Shown: piece after piece, positions 16,010 through 26,083 of the stretch
How positions within the stretch are numbered: the stretch's first letter is position 1
Layout: every line of letters starts with the position of its first letter
From: an uncultured Polaribacter sp.
GTDB lineage: Bacteria; Bacteroidota; Bacteroidia; Flavobacteriales; Flavobacteriaceae
Length of the DNA: 64,000 bases
Assembly (NCBI RefSeq): GCF_947497125.1
Contig: NZ_CANMFI010000004.1
Span: 186,001-250,000 of the forward strand
Reading direction: 5' to 3'
The notes under the pieces: model-generated
The model's input: the letters and a program-made list of their open reading frames with translations, nothing else
What the model was told of the DNA's origin: nothing
Database searches by the model: none
Made by a program: the position numbers and the translations under genes

Positions 16010-17101
16010 ATGAAAACAATCAATTTCTCCCGAGTAGATAAGGCAAAATTTTTTAGAACCCTAAATAAAAGAGTCAACTCATATTTTAAAGAAAACAATA
16101 TAAATAGAACCGGAAACTGGAAATTACACTTAAAAGCAATTGTAATGTTTTCATTATTTTTAATTCCATTTATTTTAATACTTACCGTTTCTATGCCGCA
16201 ATGGGTTATGGTATTGCTCATGGTTTTAACAGGTATTGGTATGGCTGGCGTTGGTATGAATGTGATGCATGATGCCAATCATGAGTCTTTTTCTAAAAGA
16301 AAATGGGTAAATAAATTGATGGGAAGTAGTATTTATATTCTTGCTGGTAATGTTTATAACTGGAAAGTACAACACAATGTATTGCACCATACTTTTACAA
16401 ATATTAAAGACCACGATGAAGATATAGACGCTGGAAGAATTATTCGTTTTTCTTTACACTCTAAGTGGTTAAAAATTCATAAACTTCAAAAATATTACTC
16501 TATATTCTTGTATGGTTTATTAACTATTAATTGGGCAATTACTACAGATATTAAACAAATGCACCGTTATTTAAAACGTAAATTATCGTATGGTAAATTT
16601 CCAAATCCGGCTACAGAATGGACAAAATTAGTGGTTTCTAAAGTTATCTATTATGCCCTTTGGATTGTTTTACCTCTTTTAATTTTAGACATTTCTTGGT
16701 GGAAAGTTTTAGCAGGTTTCTTTATCATGCATTACACTGCTGGTATGATTTTAAGCTTGGTTTTTCAACTTGCACATATTGTCCCAAATACAACAATGCC
16801 TGTCCCAGACAAAGAAGGAAATTTAGAACATACTTGGGCAGTCCATCAATTATACACCACCTCTAACTTTGCCCCTAGTAACTGGTTGGTAAACTTTTAT
16901 ACTGGCGGATTAAATCATCAAGTTGAACATCATATTTTTCCACATATTTCTCATGTTCATTACAATAAATTAGCTAAAATTGTAAAAGAAACGGCCAATG
17001 AATTTAATTTGCCTTACAACGAATATAAAACCATGACAAAAGCAGTTGTAGAGCATTTTAGACATTTAGGAGTTTTAGGAAAAAAACCAGAATTAGCATA
17101 A
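16010..17101 (+). CDS. Membrane fatty acid desaturase (acyl-CoA/front-end type)
   Basis: Integral-membrane di-iron enzyme that introduces double bases into acyl chains, relevant to membrane fluidity in cold seawater. The 363 residues have the three histidine boxes: HDANHESF (about 88-95), HNVLHHTF (about 124-131) and NHQVEHHIFPHISH (about 304-317), with paired membrane helices at about 45-90 and 205-260. The QVEHH form of box 3 is typical of front-end and linoleoyl-CoA-type desaturases. No cytochrome b5 domain is fused. The aminotransferase gene follows 23 bases later. Confidence 0.92.
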   Translation: MKTINFSRVDKAKFFRTLNKRVNSYFKENNINRTGNWKLHLKAIVMFSLFLIPFILILTVSMPQWVMVLLMVLTGIGMAGVGMNVMHDANHESFSKRKWVNKLMGSSIYILAGNVYNWKVQHNVLHHTFTNIKDHDEDIDAGRIIRFSLHSKWLKIHKLQKYYSIFLYGLLTINWAITTDIKQMHRYLKRKLSYGKFPNPATEWTKLVVSKVIYYALWIVLPLLILDISWWKVLAGFFIMHYTAGMILSLVFQLAHIVPNTTMPVPDKEGNLEHTWAVHQLYTTSNFAPSNWLVNFYTGGLNHQVEHHIFPHISHVHYNKLAKIVKETANEFNLPYNEYKTMTKAVVEHFRHLGVLGKKPELA

Positions 17102-17124
17102 ATAACAACACACAACTAAGTAAC

Positions 17125-18312
17125 ATGAAACAACTTTTATCAGACAGAATTAATAGTTTACCTGTCTCGCAAACACTTGCAATGGCTGCTAAAGCTAGAG
17201 AACTTAGAGCCGAAGGAAAAGATATTATTGGCTTAAGTTTAGGAGAGCCAGACTTTAATACACCAGATTTTATTAAAGACGCGGCAATTAATGCAATTAA
17301 TGAAAATTACAATTCATATTCTCCGGTAGATGGCTATGCAGAATTAAAAGAAGCAATTTGTGTTAAATTTAAAAGAGATAACAACTTAACATACACACCC
17401 AACCAAATTGTAGTATCTACAGGTGCAAAGCAATCGATTGCAAATATTGCTCAAGTATTATTAAACCCTGGAGATGAAGTATTATTACCAGCACCTTACT
17501 GGGTAAGTTATTCTGCGATTGCAACTTTATGTGAAGCAAAATATGTAGAAATACCTTCTTCTATAGACAATGATTTTAAAATAACACCAGAACAGTTAGA
17601 GGCCGCTATTACGCCAAAAACTAAAATGATTTTCTTTAATTCGCCAAACAACCCAAGTGGTACTATCTATAGCGAACAAGAATACAGAGCGCTGGCTAAA
17701 GTGTTAGAAAAACATCCACAGATTTTTATTTTATCTGATGAAATATATGAGCACGTAAATTATGACTGCAAACCTTTTAGTTTTGCACAAATAGAAAACA
17801 TGTTCGATAGAACCATTACCGTTAACGGTTTGGCAAAAGCATTTGCAATGACTGGTTGGAGAGTTGGTTATATTGGTGCACCAGAATGGATTGCTAAGGC
17901 ATGTACAAAAATGCAAGGGCAAATTACATCGGGTACAAACTGTATTGCACAAAGAGCTGCTATTACAGCAGTATTAGCACCTGTTTCTAAAATTCAGTAT
18001 ATGGTAGACGAGTTTAAAACTCGTAGAGATATCATTATTAGTTTATTAAGAGAGATTGAAGGCTTTAAAGTAAATGTACCAGAAGGTGCTTTTTATGTTT
18101 TTCCTGATGTTTCTGCTTTTTTCGGAAAAACAGTTAATGGAGTAAAAATAGAAAACGCAAGCGATTTTGCTTTATTTATCTTAGAAAAAGCTAATGTTGC
18201 TACCGTTACCGGAGAAGCTTTTGGTGCACCAGACTGCATTAGAATCTCTTACGCTGCCTCTGAATTGCAAATAAGAGAAGCTGTTAAAAGAATTAAAAAA
18301 GCTTTAAGTTAA
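17125..18312 (+). CDS. aspC: Aspartate aminotransferase (class I PLP)
   Basis: Interconverts aspartate/2-oxoglutarate and oxaloacetate/glutamate. The 395 residues show the class I fold: GLSLGEPDFNTPDF near the N-terminus, FFNSPNNPSGTIY (about 172-184), the PLP-phenol aspartate in SDEIYEHVNY, and the PLP lysine in NGLAKAFAMTGWRVGY (about 234-249). Length is standard for the prokaryotic AspAT-Ib type. It may be co-transcribed with the desaturase upstream; the terminator at 18360-18390 follows. Confidence 0.93.
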   Translation: MKQLLSDRINSLPVSQTLAMAAKARELRAEGKDIIGLSLGEPDFNTPDFIKDAAINAINENYNSYSPVDGYAELKEAICVKFKRDNNLTYTPNQIVVSTGAKQSIANIAQVLLNPGDEVLLPAPYWVSYSAIATLCEAKYVEIPSSIDNDFKITPEQLEAAITPKTKMIFFNSPNNPSGTIYSEQEYRALAKVLEKHPQIFILSDEIYEHVNYDCKPFSFAQIENMFDRTITVNGLAKAFAMTGWRVGYIGAPEWIAKACTKMQGQITSGTNCIAQRAAITAVLAPVSKIQYMVDEFKTRRDIIISLLREIEGFKVNVPEGAFYVFPDVSAFFGKTVNGVKIENASDFALFILEKANVATVTGEAFGAPDCIRISYAASELQIREAVKRIKKALS

Positions 18313-18359
18313 TTTAAAAAACAGCTATTATTGATGTTTCTTAAATACTAACAAAGTAA

Positions 18360-18390
18360 AATGCCAAATCTAATAGATTTGGCATTTTTA
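18360..18390. terminator. Bidirectional terminator between aspC and ftsZ
   Basis: AATGCCAAATC (18360-18370) and GATTTGGCATT (18376-18386) pair around TAATA, then a T-run. The mirror arrangement also ends the ftsZ mRNA on the other strand. Confidence 0.88.
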
Positions 18391-18414
18391 ATTTATAAAC
18401 TATGTAAAGTAAGA

Positions 18415-20328
18415 TTAATCTACATTATCGTGTAGAAAAGAGTTATTAGTTTTTAAGTTAATCTCGTCTGTATCTTTGTTAATAGAGGTTTTGTCTTTAC
18501 TTATAGCCGTATTTGTATTTAGATCTACACCCAATCTTTTGTAGGCAGGCTGTCGTTCAATTTCATCAATATTCTTATTCATTTGATCATTAAACTTGTA
18601 GTTAAAGCCTTTCATTTTATTACGACGCTCTTCTGCCCTTTGTTGCAACTCTGTAATGGTTAAATCTAAAGGAGAAACCTCTTCACTAATCGTTTCTATT
18701 TGATTGATGCTAGCTTGCGAAATTTTAGTCTTTAACTCAAACTGAACCTCCTCTTCTTTTGGGGTATCATTAATAATTGCAGAACTTTTACCAATAGTTG
18801 GCTGTGCATCAAAATCTTCTAAAACATATCTTTTAGGAGCTTGTGTATTTTCGAATACAATTTCTTTTGCATCAATTACATCTATATTTTTAACCCTTTC
18901 TAAAGCATCATCTTCTAAATTAAAACGAACCTCTTGTGTTACAGACTCTTCTTCTTTTTGATTGCTTAAAGGCAAGTCGAAAAATAAGTTAGGTTCTTCT
19001 TCTTCAACCATTTCTGATACTTGTGTATTATTATCTTCTACAACTGGCGTAACATCTGTAATAACAAAATCATCTTCGATAGCATTAGACAAAACAACTT
19101 CATCAAAAACAACCTCAATATTAGCAATTTCATCTGTCATTGCAACTAAATCCATATTAGAAGAAGGTTTAACTTCTGCTTCATCTTCTAAGTTATAGAC
19201 TATTTTCTCTTCACTTTCTTTAGTTAAAGGCTCTTCTAAAGTAGGTACTTTAGCTATTTTATTTTCACTAAAATTATAGGTTGCTTTTTGCTCATCTTCT
19301 AAAGTGTGAACAATTTTCTTAACTTCGGTATTTGTAATTTCACTCTGTTGATCTGCGGCAAAACCAGTTGCAACTATCGTTACGGCAATTGCATCACCCA
19401 ACTCTTCATCTTCACCAATACCCATAATTATATTAGCATCATAACCAGCTTCATCTTGAATATGGTCATTGATCTCTCCTATTTCGTCTAAGGTTACTTC
19501 ATTACTACCAGAAACTATCAAAAGTAAAACGTTTTTAGCCCCAGTAATTTTATTGTCATTTAATAAAGGAGAATCTAATGCTTTAATAATAGCTGTTTTA
19601 GCTCTAGTTTGCCCCTCTTCTTTAGCAGAACCCATAATTGCTGTTCCACTGTTAGAAAGTACTGTTTTGGCATCGTGTAAATCAATATTTTGTTTGTAGT
19701 GATGTGTAATTACCTCTGCAATACCACGAGACGCTGTAGATAAAACTTCATCTGCCTTAGAAAAACCAGCTTTAAAACCTAAATTACCATATACTTCTCT
19801 TAGCTTATTGTTATTAATTACGATAAGAGAATCTACATTTTGGCGAAGTTGATCGATACCTACTTGAGCTTGTTTGGCACGTCTTCTTCCTTCAAAAGCA
19901 AAAGGTATTGTAACAATACCAACGGTTAAGATATCCATATCTTTTGCTATTTTAGCGATAATTGGTGCTGCACCAGTACCAGTACCACCGCCCATACCTG
20001 CAGTAATAAAAACCATTTTGGTTTGGGTATTTAACAACTGCTGTATTTCTTGCATACTTTCTTTTGCTGCCTGCGCACCAACTTCTGGATTTGCACCAGC
20101 ACCTAAACCTGAAGTTAAATTAGCCCCTAATTGTATTTTATTAGGTACTGGGCTATTTTCTAAAGCTTGGGCATCTGTATTACAAATTACAAAATCTACC
20201 CCTACAATGTGTTGGGTAAACATGTGATTTACTGCGTTGCTACCACCACCACCTACACCAATTACCTTAATGGTATTCGATTGGGTTTTTGGCATATCAA
20301 ATGAAATGTTATCAAATTCTTGGCTCAT
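18415..20328 (-). CDS. ftsZ: Cell division protein FtsZ
   Basis: Tubulin-like GTPase that polymerises into the division ring. The 637 residues have the GTP-binding domain at about 18-330, with GVGGGGSNAVNHM (24-36) and the tubulin signature GGGTGTG at 113-119. The remaining 300 residues are a long acidic linker, low in hydrophobics and probably disordered, ending in the short conserved tip NNSFLHDNVD that would bind FtsA/partners. The linker makes it much longer than E. coli FtsZ (383) and is common in Flavobacteriaceae. It is the last gene of the cluster, 36 bases after ftsA. Confidence 0.97.
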   Translation of the reverse strand: MSQEFDNISFDMPKTQSNTIKVIGVGGGGSNAVNHMFTQHIVGVDFVICNTDAQALENSPVPNKIQLGANLTSGLGAGANPEVGAQAAKESMQEIQQLLNTQTKMVFITAGMGGGTGTGAAPIIAKIAKDMDILTVGIVTIPFAFEGRRRAKQAQVGIDQLRQNVDSLIVINNNKLREVYGNLGFKAGFSKADEVLSTASRGIAEVITHHYKQNIDLHDAKTVLSNSGTAIMGSAKEEGQTRAKTAIIKALDSPLLNDNKITGAKNVLLLIVSGSNEVTLDEIGEINDHIQDEAGYDANIIMGIGEDEELGDAIAVTIVATGFAADQQSEITNTEVKKIVHTLEDEQKATYNFSENKIAKVPTLEEPLTKESEEKIVYNLEDEAEVKPSSNMDLVAMTDEIANIEVVFDEVVLSNAIEDDFVITDVTPVVEDNNTQVSEMVEEEEPNLFFDLPLSNQKEEESVTQEVRFNLEDDALERVKNIDVIDAKEIVFENTQAPKRYVLEDFDAQPTIGKSSAIINDTPKEEEVQFELKTKISQASINQIETISEEVSPLDLTITELQQRAEERRNKMKGFNYKFNDQMNKNIDEIERQPAYKRLGVDLNTNTAISKDKTSINKDTDEINLKTNNSFLHDNVD

Positions 20329-20364
20329 AATAACGTATCTATTCTATTGTTTGTTCTTTTATTT

Positions 20365-21699
20365 TTATTCTGCGTTGTCTAAAAAATCTTTTAAACCATT
20401 GGTAAACTTCTCGAAAAAAGAAACTTTCTTTGGTTTTATAGGCTTTGCAACTTTAGCAACTTCTTCTTGTATTTCTGTTTCTTCTATTGCTACCTCTTTT
20501 TCTGTAACAGTTTCTATAACGGCTTCTGGCTCATTAGAGCCTTTTTCTAAACCTTCCATTAACAAACCAACAGCTGTCGCGTATGATGGACTTGATAATA
20601 CATCATCTGAATCTCCTGCTAAATGCTCGTTAGGAAAACCTATTCTAGCATCCATACCAGTTATGTACTCTACTAACTGCCTCAAATGCTTTAATTGTGC
20701 ACCACCACCTGTAAGTACAATTCCTGCAATTAGTTTTCCTTTTGCAGTTTCATGTCCATAATTTTTAATCTCTAAGTAAACATGTTCAATAATTTCTTGA
20801 ACTCTAGCATGAATTACTTTTGATAAATTCTTTAAGGTAATTTCTTTTGGTTCTCTACCTCTTAAACCAGGAATAGAAACAATTTCTGTTTCTTTATTTT
20901 CTCCAGGCCATGCAGAACCAAACTTAATTTTTAATAACTCTGCTTGCTTTTCGATAATAGAACAACCTTCTTTTATATCATCTGTAATTACATTTCCTCC
21001 GAAAGGTATTACAGCTGTATGCCTAATAATACCGTCTTTAAAAATTGCTAAATCTGTTGTACCACCACCAATATCTATTAACGCAACTCCAGCTTCTTTT
21101 TCTTCTTGACTTAATACCGCTGCTGCTGAAGCTAAAGGCTCTAAAGTAATTTCGCTTAAACCTAAACCAGCACTTTTTACACAACGACCAATATTTCTAA
21201 TGGAAGACACTTGCCCAACAACTACATGAAAGTTAGCCTCTAAACGACCACCATACATACCTATTGGCTCTTTAATATCTGCTTGAGAGTCTACCTTAAA
21301 CTCTTGTGGTAAAACATGTATAATTTCTTCACCAGGTAGCATTACTAATTTATGAACCTGATTTACTAAATCTTCAATATCATTTTCATCAATAACCTCA
21401 TCTGCATTATTTCTTGTGATATAATCACTATGATGTAAACTTCTTATATGTTGCCCAGCAATACCAACCACAACCTCATCAATAGCAACACCAGAAACAC
21501 TTTGAGCTTCATCTACAGCTTGCTGAATAGATTGTATGGTTTGTGTAATATTACTAACAACACCACGCTTTACACCTAAACTTTTTGCTTTACCAATACC
21601 TACAACCTCAATTTTATTGTATTCATTTTTACGCCCAATCATGGCAACAATTTTGGTGGTACCAATGTCTAAACCAACTGCTATTTTATTGTTTTCCAT
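20365..21699 (-). CDS. ftsA: Cell division protein FtsA
   Basis: Actin-fold ATPase that tethers FtsZ to the inner membrane. The phosphate-1 motif VGLDIGTTKIVAMIG is at the N-terminus, the phosphate-2 motif ALIDIGGGTTDLAIF near 205-220, and the adenosine motif GIVLTGGGAQLKHL near 330. The C-terminus ends with an amphipathic helix (FFEKFTNGLKDFLDN), the membrane anchor. An in-frame upstream extension to 21723 would overlap ftsQ by 17 bases; the ATG at 21699 (MENNKIAVGLD) fits the family start better. Confidence 0.95.
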   Translation of the reverse strand: MENNKIAVGLDIGTTKIVAMIGRKNEYNKIEVVGIGKAKSLGVKRGVVSNITQTIQSIQQAVDEAQSVSGVAIDEVVVGIAGQHIRSLHHSDYITRNNADEVIDENDIEDLVNQVHKLVMLPGEEIIHVLPQEFKVDSQADIKEPIGMYGGRLEANFHVVVGQVSSIRNIGRCVKSAGLGLSEITLEPLASAAAVLSQEEKEAGVALIDIGGGTTDLAIFKDGIIRHTAVIPFGGNVITDDIKEGCSIIEKQAELLKIKFGSAWPGENKETEIVSIPGLRGREPKEITLKNLSKVIHARVQEIIEHVYLEIKNYGHETAKGKLIAGIVLTGGGAQLKHLRQLVEYITGMDARIGFPNEHLAGDSDDVLSSPSYATAVGLLMEGLEKGSNEPEAVIETVTEKEVAIEETEIQEEVAKVAKPIKPKKVSFFEKFTNGLKDFLDNAE

Positions 21700-21706
21700 T
21701 TTTGAT

Positions 21707-22432
21707 TTATTTTGTACACACAACTTGGTTGTGATATTTAACGTTAATCGTTTTATATTTACTTATCGTTTTATCTTCAAATGCTTTGTTATAAAACGCT
21801 TTTAACTTACTAAATTTTATATCCATTTTAGACAAATTGCCAAAATCGATTTTATAATTTCCGCTTCTAACAGAAAATTGATACGCCTGATCTCCTTTTT
21901 TTTCAATTCCAATAATTTCTTTTTTCAAAAAATTATCAGCTAAAATAAGCTTTAACAAAGGCTGTATTTCAGAAACAGATTCTCTAGTTTTAAAACCGTT
22001 TAACAACAAAACTCTTGCAGAGAAATTATCTGATAACGGAAACGCTTCTCCTTGTTTATCAATATAATAAGACCCCTTGTCTAACAAAACTCTTGCCACT
22101 GGCACCTTTTGTTTAACTGTTGCTTTTAACAACCCTGTAATACTTAAAAAAACAGAAGCTTTTTCTACAAAAGGATTTTTAGATACTGCATTTTCTAAAC
22201 CGTATAAATTTATCACAGATTTTGCTTGGTTTTTCACACTTGCAGTATTTTGTATTAACAATTTATCAACCATTGCATGAGTTAAAAAATTATTGTCTTC
22301 ACCTTCAAATTCTACTACTACTTCTGTAACTTTTTTTATTGAATTCCTATTAGAAGAAAACTCTCCTAAAAGAGCCACAGCAACTATTAACACTGCAAAA
22401 ACAAAATACTTTAATAGTCTTTTAAATTTCAT
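21707..22432 (-). CDS. ftsQ: Cell division protein FtsQ/DivIB
   Basis: Bitopic divisome protein of 241 residues. A short cytoplasmic tail and one membrane helix (about 9-25, YFVFAVLIVAVALLGEF) are followed by a periplasmic part containing a POTRA-like region (about 40-110) and the beta domain. Sequence identity in this family is low; the assignment rests mainly on topology and on its place between murC and ftsA. Confidence 0.88.
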   Translation of the reverse strand: MKFKRLLKYFVFAVLIVAVALLGEFSSNRNSIKKVTEVVVEFEGEDNNFLTHAMVDKLLIQNTASVKNQAKSVINLYGLENAVSKNPFVEKASVFLSITGLLKATVKQKVPVARVLLDKGSYYIDKQGEAFPLSDNFSARVLLLNGFKTRESVSEIQPLLKLILADNFLKKEIIGIEKKGDQAYQFSVRSGNYKIDFGNLSKMDIKFSKLKAFYNKAFEDKTISKYKTINVKYHNQVVCTK

Positions 22433-22435
22433 TTT

Positions 22436-23773
22436 TTACTGTTTTAAAATTGTTTCTGTTACCTCGTTTACTAGTACTCCAATATCTCCTGCACCCAACA
22501 TTACAACAATTTTTGACGAAGAATTTTTAATATCTTTTGCTAAAATATTTTTTTTAGTCATTTTTTTATGCGCGCAGGTAACTTTATCCAACAACCACTC
22601 AGAATTTACTCCTTCAATTGGCAACTCTCTTGCCGGATAAATATCTAACAACAATACTTCATCAAAATTAGATAGCGAAGAAGCAAAATCGTCAATAAAA
22701 TCTCTTGTTCTAGAAAATAAATGTGGCTGAAAAACAACCAATACTTTTTGATTTGGATACATTTCTCTAACCGAACTTTCTACGGCATTGATTGCTGTTG
22801 GGTGATGCGCATAATCATCAATCAAAACAAAATTATCTGTTTTAATTCTATAAGAAAACCTTCTTTTTACACCTTTAAAACTAATCAAACGTTGCTTCAC
22901 TTTCTCTAAAGACAAACCATAAACATCTGCCATCGCCAACGCTGCCAAAGCATTCATTACGTTATGACGCCCTGGTAAATGAAACTCTATATTATTAATT
23001 GTTGATGTTGGTGTTTTAACATCAAAAATATATCGACCACTTTCTATCTTTAAATTAGATGCTACATAATCTGCATCTTCATCTATAGCATAAGTTAGGC
23101 CCTTTAAATTTAAACCTTTAGCAACAATTAATGTATCTGAAACTATGGTAGAAAAATCATTAAATGAAACTTCTAAAGCAGCTGAATCTCCGTAAATATC
23201 TAAGTGATCTGCATCTGTAGAAGTAATACAAGCAATATTGGGACTTAGTTTTAAAAAAGAGCGATCAAACTCATCTGCCTCAACAACACTTACCTTATCA
23301 TCTCCTAAAATTAAATTAGAATTATAATTTTCTGCAATACCTCCTAAAAAAGAAGTTGCATTTACCGCTGCCATAATATGACCCAAAATAGCAGTTGTAG
23401 TTGTTTTACCATGTGTGCCTGCAACCGCCATACAGAAAGTATGTTCGGTTATTTTACCTAAAATTTCTGACCTTTTTAAAATAGAAAAACCATGAGATAA
23501 AAAGTAATTAAATTGCTTATGATTCTTCGGAATTGCAGGTGTATAAATTATTAACGTAGTGTCTTTATTTAAAAAAGAAATAGGAATGCTAGCAATAGTA
23601 TCTTCAAAATGAACTAAAGCGCCTAAACTTTCTAATTCAGATATAATACCTGATGGAGTTTTATCATACCCAGCAACATTTTTACCATTGGCAACAAAAT
23701 AACGGGCAATAGCACTCATACCAATACCGCCAATACCAATAAAAAATATGTTATGTATACTTTTTAAATTCAC
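22436..23773 (-). CDS. murC: UDP-N-acetylmuramate-L-alanine ligase
   Basis: Adds L-alanine to UDP-MurNAc. The 445 residues start with the UDP-binding Rossmann segment [17 protein letters not shown] (10-26), have the ATP P-loop [11 protein letters not shown] (about 119-129), a Mur ligase central motif ([16 protein letters not shown]) and the C-terminal segment [10 protein letters not shown]. The start overlaps the murG stop by four bases. Confidence 0.96.
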   Translation of the reverse strand: MNLKSIHNIFFIGIGGIGMSAIARYFVANGKNVAGYDKTPSGIISELESLGALVHFEDTIASIPISFLNKDTTLIIYTPAIPKNHKQFNYFLSHGFSILKRSEILGKITEHTFCMAVAGTHGKTTTTAILGHIMAAVNATSFLGGIAENYNSNLILGDDKVSVVEADEFDRSFLKLSPNIACITSTDADHLDIYGDSAALEVSFNDFSTIVSDTLIVAKGLNLKGLTYAIDEDADYVASNLKIESGRYIFDVKTPTSTINNIEFHLPGRHNVMNALAALAMADVYGLSLEKVKQRLISFKGVKRRFSYRIKTDNFVLIDDYAHHPTAINAVESSVREMYPNQKVLVVFQPHLFSRTRDFIDDFASSLSNFDEVLLLDIYPARELPIEGVNSEWLLDKVTCAHKKMTKKNILAKDIKNSSSKIVVMLGAGDIGVLVNEVTETILKQ

Positions 23774-24864
23774 TTATTTAATATTTTTTCAATCTCGTTA
23801 ACAATAGATGTTGTTGCCCCAGGAAGCGCCAATTCATTTATATTTTCTGATAAACTTTGTTGTTTCCCTTTGTCTTTTAACAAGGTTTCAAAAACTACCG
23901 GAAAAGAAGCTAAATCTTGCTCTTTTAACAAAATAGCACCGTGTTTGTCTGAAATCGATTTTGCATTTTTGGTTTGATGATCTTCTGCTACATTAGGCGA
24001 TGGTATAAAAATAACTGGCTTACCAACAATGCATAATTCTGACACAGAACTTGCCCCTGCTCTTGATATTATAAAATCTGAAGCCGCATAAGCCAAATCC
24101 ATTCTGTTTAAAAAAGCATGTACTTGCACATCTTCTAGGTCATTGTTAGCTTTATACTCATCAATATAAAATTTACCACATTGCCAAATTACTTGTACGT
24201 CTTGGTCTTTAAAAAAAGACAATTGCTCTGCTACTAATTGATTTACTTTTCTGGCTCCTAAACTACCTCCTAAAACTAAAACTGTTTTCTTCTTCGGATT
24301 CAAATTAAAAAACTCCTTTGCTTCTTTAACTTTAGAGTGAATGGTTAACAGATCTTGACGAACTGGATTGCCTGTTTTTACAATTTTATTATTCGAAAAA
24401 AAACGCTCTAAACCATCATAAGCAACACATATTTTATGAGCTTTTTTACTTAAAAATTTATTTGTAATTCCTGGGAAAGAGTTTTGTTCTTGTAGTAAAG
24501 TTGGCACCCCTTTTCGATTGGCCATTATTAAAGTAGGTCCGCTTGCAAAACCGCCTGTACCAATAGCAATATCTGGCTTAAATTTATTAATAATTATAGA
24601 AGCTTTAAATAAACTATGAAGCAATTTAACAGGAAACAATAAGTTTTTAAATGTAAGTTTTCTTTGGATTCCAGAAATCCAAAGCCCCTTTATAGCATAA
24701 CCAGCTTGTGGCACTTTTTCCATTTCCATTTTATCTTTGGCGCCTACAAATAAAAATTTAGCGTTCGGATAGCGTAACTTTAATTCGTTTGCAATTGCAA
24801 TTGCAGGATAGATATGTCCGCCAGTACCACCACCAGAAATTAATATGTTAATCGATTGTTTCAT
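23770..24864 (-). CDS. murG: UDP-GlcNAc:lipid I N-acetylglucosaminyltransferase
   Basis: Peripheral inner-membrane GT28 enzyme making lipid II. The 364 residues carry the N-terminal glycine loop [31 protein letters not shown] near 104, the second glycine loop [14 protein letters not shown] near 199, and the UDP-GlcNAc site [23 protein letters not shown] near 265 (parts [12 protein letters not shown] and GKPVIFIP). It overlaps ftsW by 17 bases and murC by four. Confidence 0.97.
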   Translation of the reverse strand: MKQSINILISGGGTGGHIYPAIAIANELKLRYPNAKFLFVGAKDKMEMEKVPQAGYAIKGLWISGIQRKLTFKNLLFPVKLLHSLFKASIIINKFKPDIAIGTGGFASGPTLIMANRKGVPTLLQEQNSFPGITNKFLSKKAHKICVAYDGLERFFSNNKIVKTGNPVRQDLLTIHSKVKEAKEFFNLNPKKKTVLVLGGSLGARKVNQLVAEQLSFFKDQDVQVIWQCGKFYIDEYKANNDLEDVQVHAFLNRMDLAYAASDFIISRAGASSVSELCIVGKPVIFIPSPNVAEDHQTKNAKSISDKHGAILLKEQDLASFPVVFETLLKDKGKQQSLSENINELALPGATTSIVNEIEKILNK

Positions 24865-26032
24865 GCAATATATCTAAAGGGTTATCATCTAAAATATCTT
24901 CTTCTGTTGCTTGTTTAGAAGCACTTACACTTAAAATCATACCTAAAGCAAAGCAGGTCATCCAAATAGAAGTACCTCCACTACTTATTAAAGGCAATGT
25001 TTGCCCTGTAACCGGAAATAGATTTGTTGCTACTGCCATATTTATTGTTGCCTGAAAAATGATTGGCAAACCAACACCTAACACCAATAAGGTACCAAAA
25101 ATTGTAGTTGTATTTTTAACTACCACAAAAATTCTAAATAGTAACAAAAAATAGATAAACACAATTACAAAACCACCAAACAACCCATACTCTTCTATTA
25201 TAATTGCAAAAATAAAATCTGAAGTAGATTGTGGTAAAAAGTTTTTTTGCACACTTTTACCAGGACCTAAACCAAAAGTTTGCCCTGTTGCAATAGCAAT
25301 TTTAGCTTTTTCTACTTGATAAGCTTCTTTACCTTCTTTGTCAGAAAAGCTTTCAATTCTACTTTGCCATGTTTGTACCCTATTTGGCATTGCTTCTGGG
25401 AATGCTTTGGCTATCAAAATAAAAAATGACAATGCTAAAACACCTGCAGCAATAATAAAACCTATATACTTAATGGGATAACCACCTACAAAAGCCACTG
25501 TAATAATCATCACAAAAATGATAGCGGTTGTAGAAAAATTTGCTGGTAATATCAACACTAAAACCATAGCAACAGGCAACCAAAGTTGCCACAAACTTTC
25601 TTTAAAATTAACTACCTTTTCTTTATTTCTAGCCAAATAACGTGCTACATAAATCATTAAAACCAAACCTGCAAGTGTTGATGTTTGAAAGCCTATACCT
25701 CCAATACGAATCCATCTACTTGCATTTGCACCGCCAATTACTGTACCTTGAGCTAGTGTATAAATTAACAAAACAATTACTATCGGAAGCATTAAAACAG
25801 AACCGCCTGAAAAAAATCTGTAAGGAATTTTATGCACTCCATAAATGATTGCAAACCCCATAATTAAAAGAACTACGTGTTTAATTAAATATCCTAAAGT
25901 AGAACCAGAACCAACAACATAAACCAAGTTTGTACTTGCACTGTAAACTGGCATAAATGAAAATATTGCCAAAATAGCAACAATTGCCCAAATTGTTTTA
26001 TCTCCTTTAGTATGTTTAAAAATAGTTTTCAT
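24848..26032 (-). CDS. ftsW: Peptidoglycan polymerase/lipid II flippase-family protein FtsW
   Basis: SEDS-family membrane protein of the divisome that polymerises glycan strands with its partner PBP. The 394 residues have about ten membrane helices and the SEDS motifs [13 protein letters not shown] and, near the C-terminus, [16 protein letters not shown]. The C-terminal tail is short and cytoplasmic. It lies between murD and murG, the standard cluster position, so FtsW rather than RodA is the call. Confidence 0.95.
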   Translation of the reverse strand: MKTIFKHTKGDKTIWAIVAILAIFSFMPVYSASTNLVYVVGSGSTLGYLIKHVVLLIMGFAIIYGVHKIPYRFFSGGSVLMLPIVIVLLIYTLAQGTVIGGANASRWIRIGGIGFQTSTLAGLVLMIYVARYLARNKEKVVNFKESLWQLWLPVAMVLVLILPANFSTTAIIFVMIITVAFVGGYPIKYIGFIIAAGVLALSFFILIAKAFPEAMPNRVQTWQSRIESFSDKEGKEAYQVEKAKIAIATGQTFGLGPGKSVQKNFLPQSTSDFIFAIIIEEYGLFGGFVIVFIYFLLLFRIFVVVKNTTTIFGTLLVLGVGLPIIFQATINMAVATNLFPVTGQTLPLISSGGTSIWMTCFALGMILSVSASKQATEEDILDDNPLDILHETID

Positions 26033-26083
26033 TAATTAAAATTCTCTTTTATGTAGCGCTAATTTTTTTGTGCAATTTTATTC

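Noticed and set aside
20237..20761. Long plus-strand open frame opposite the ftsZ/ftsA junction
   Set aside because: It is the antisense shadow of two well-conserved genes; composition and lack of motifs do not support a protein. The same holds for other antisense frames in the window.
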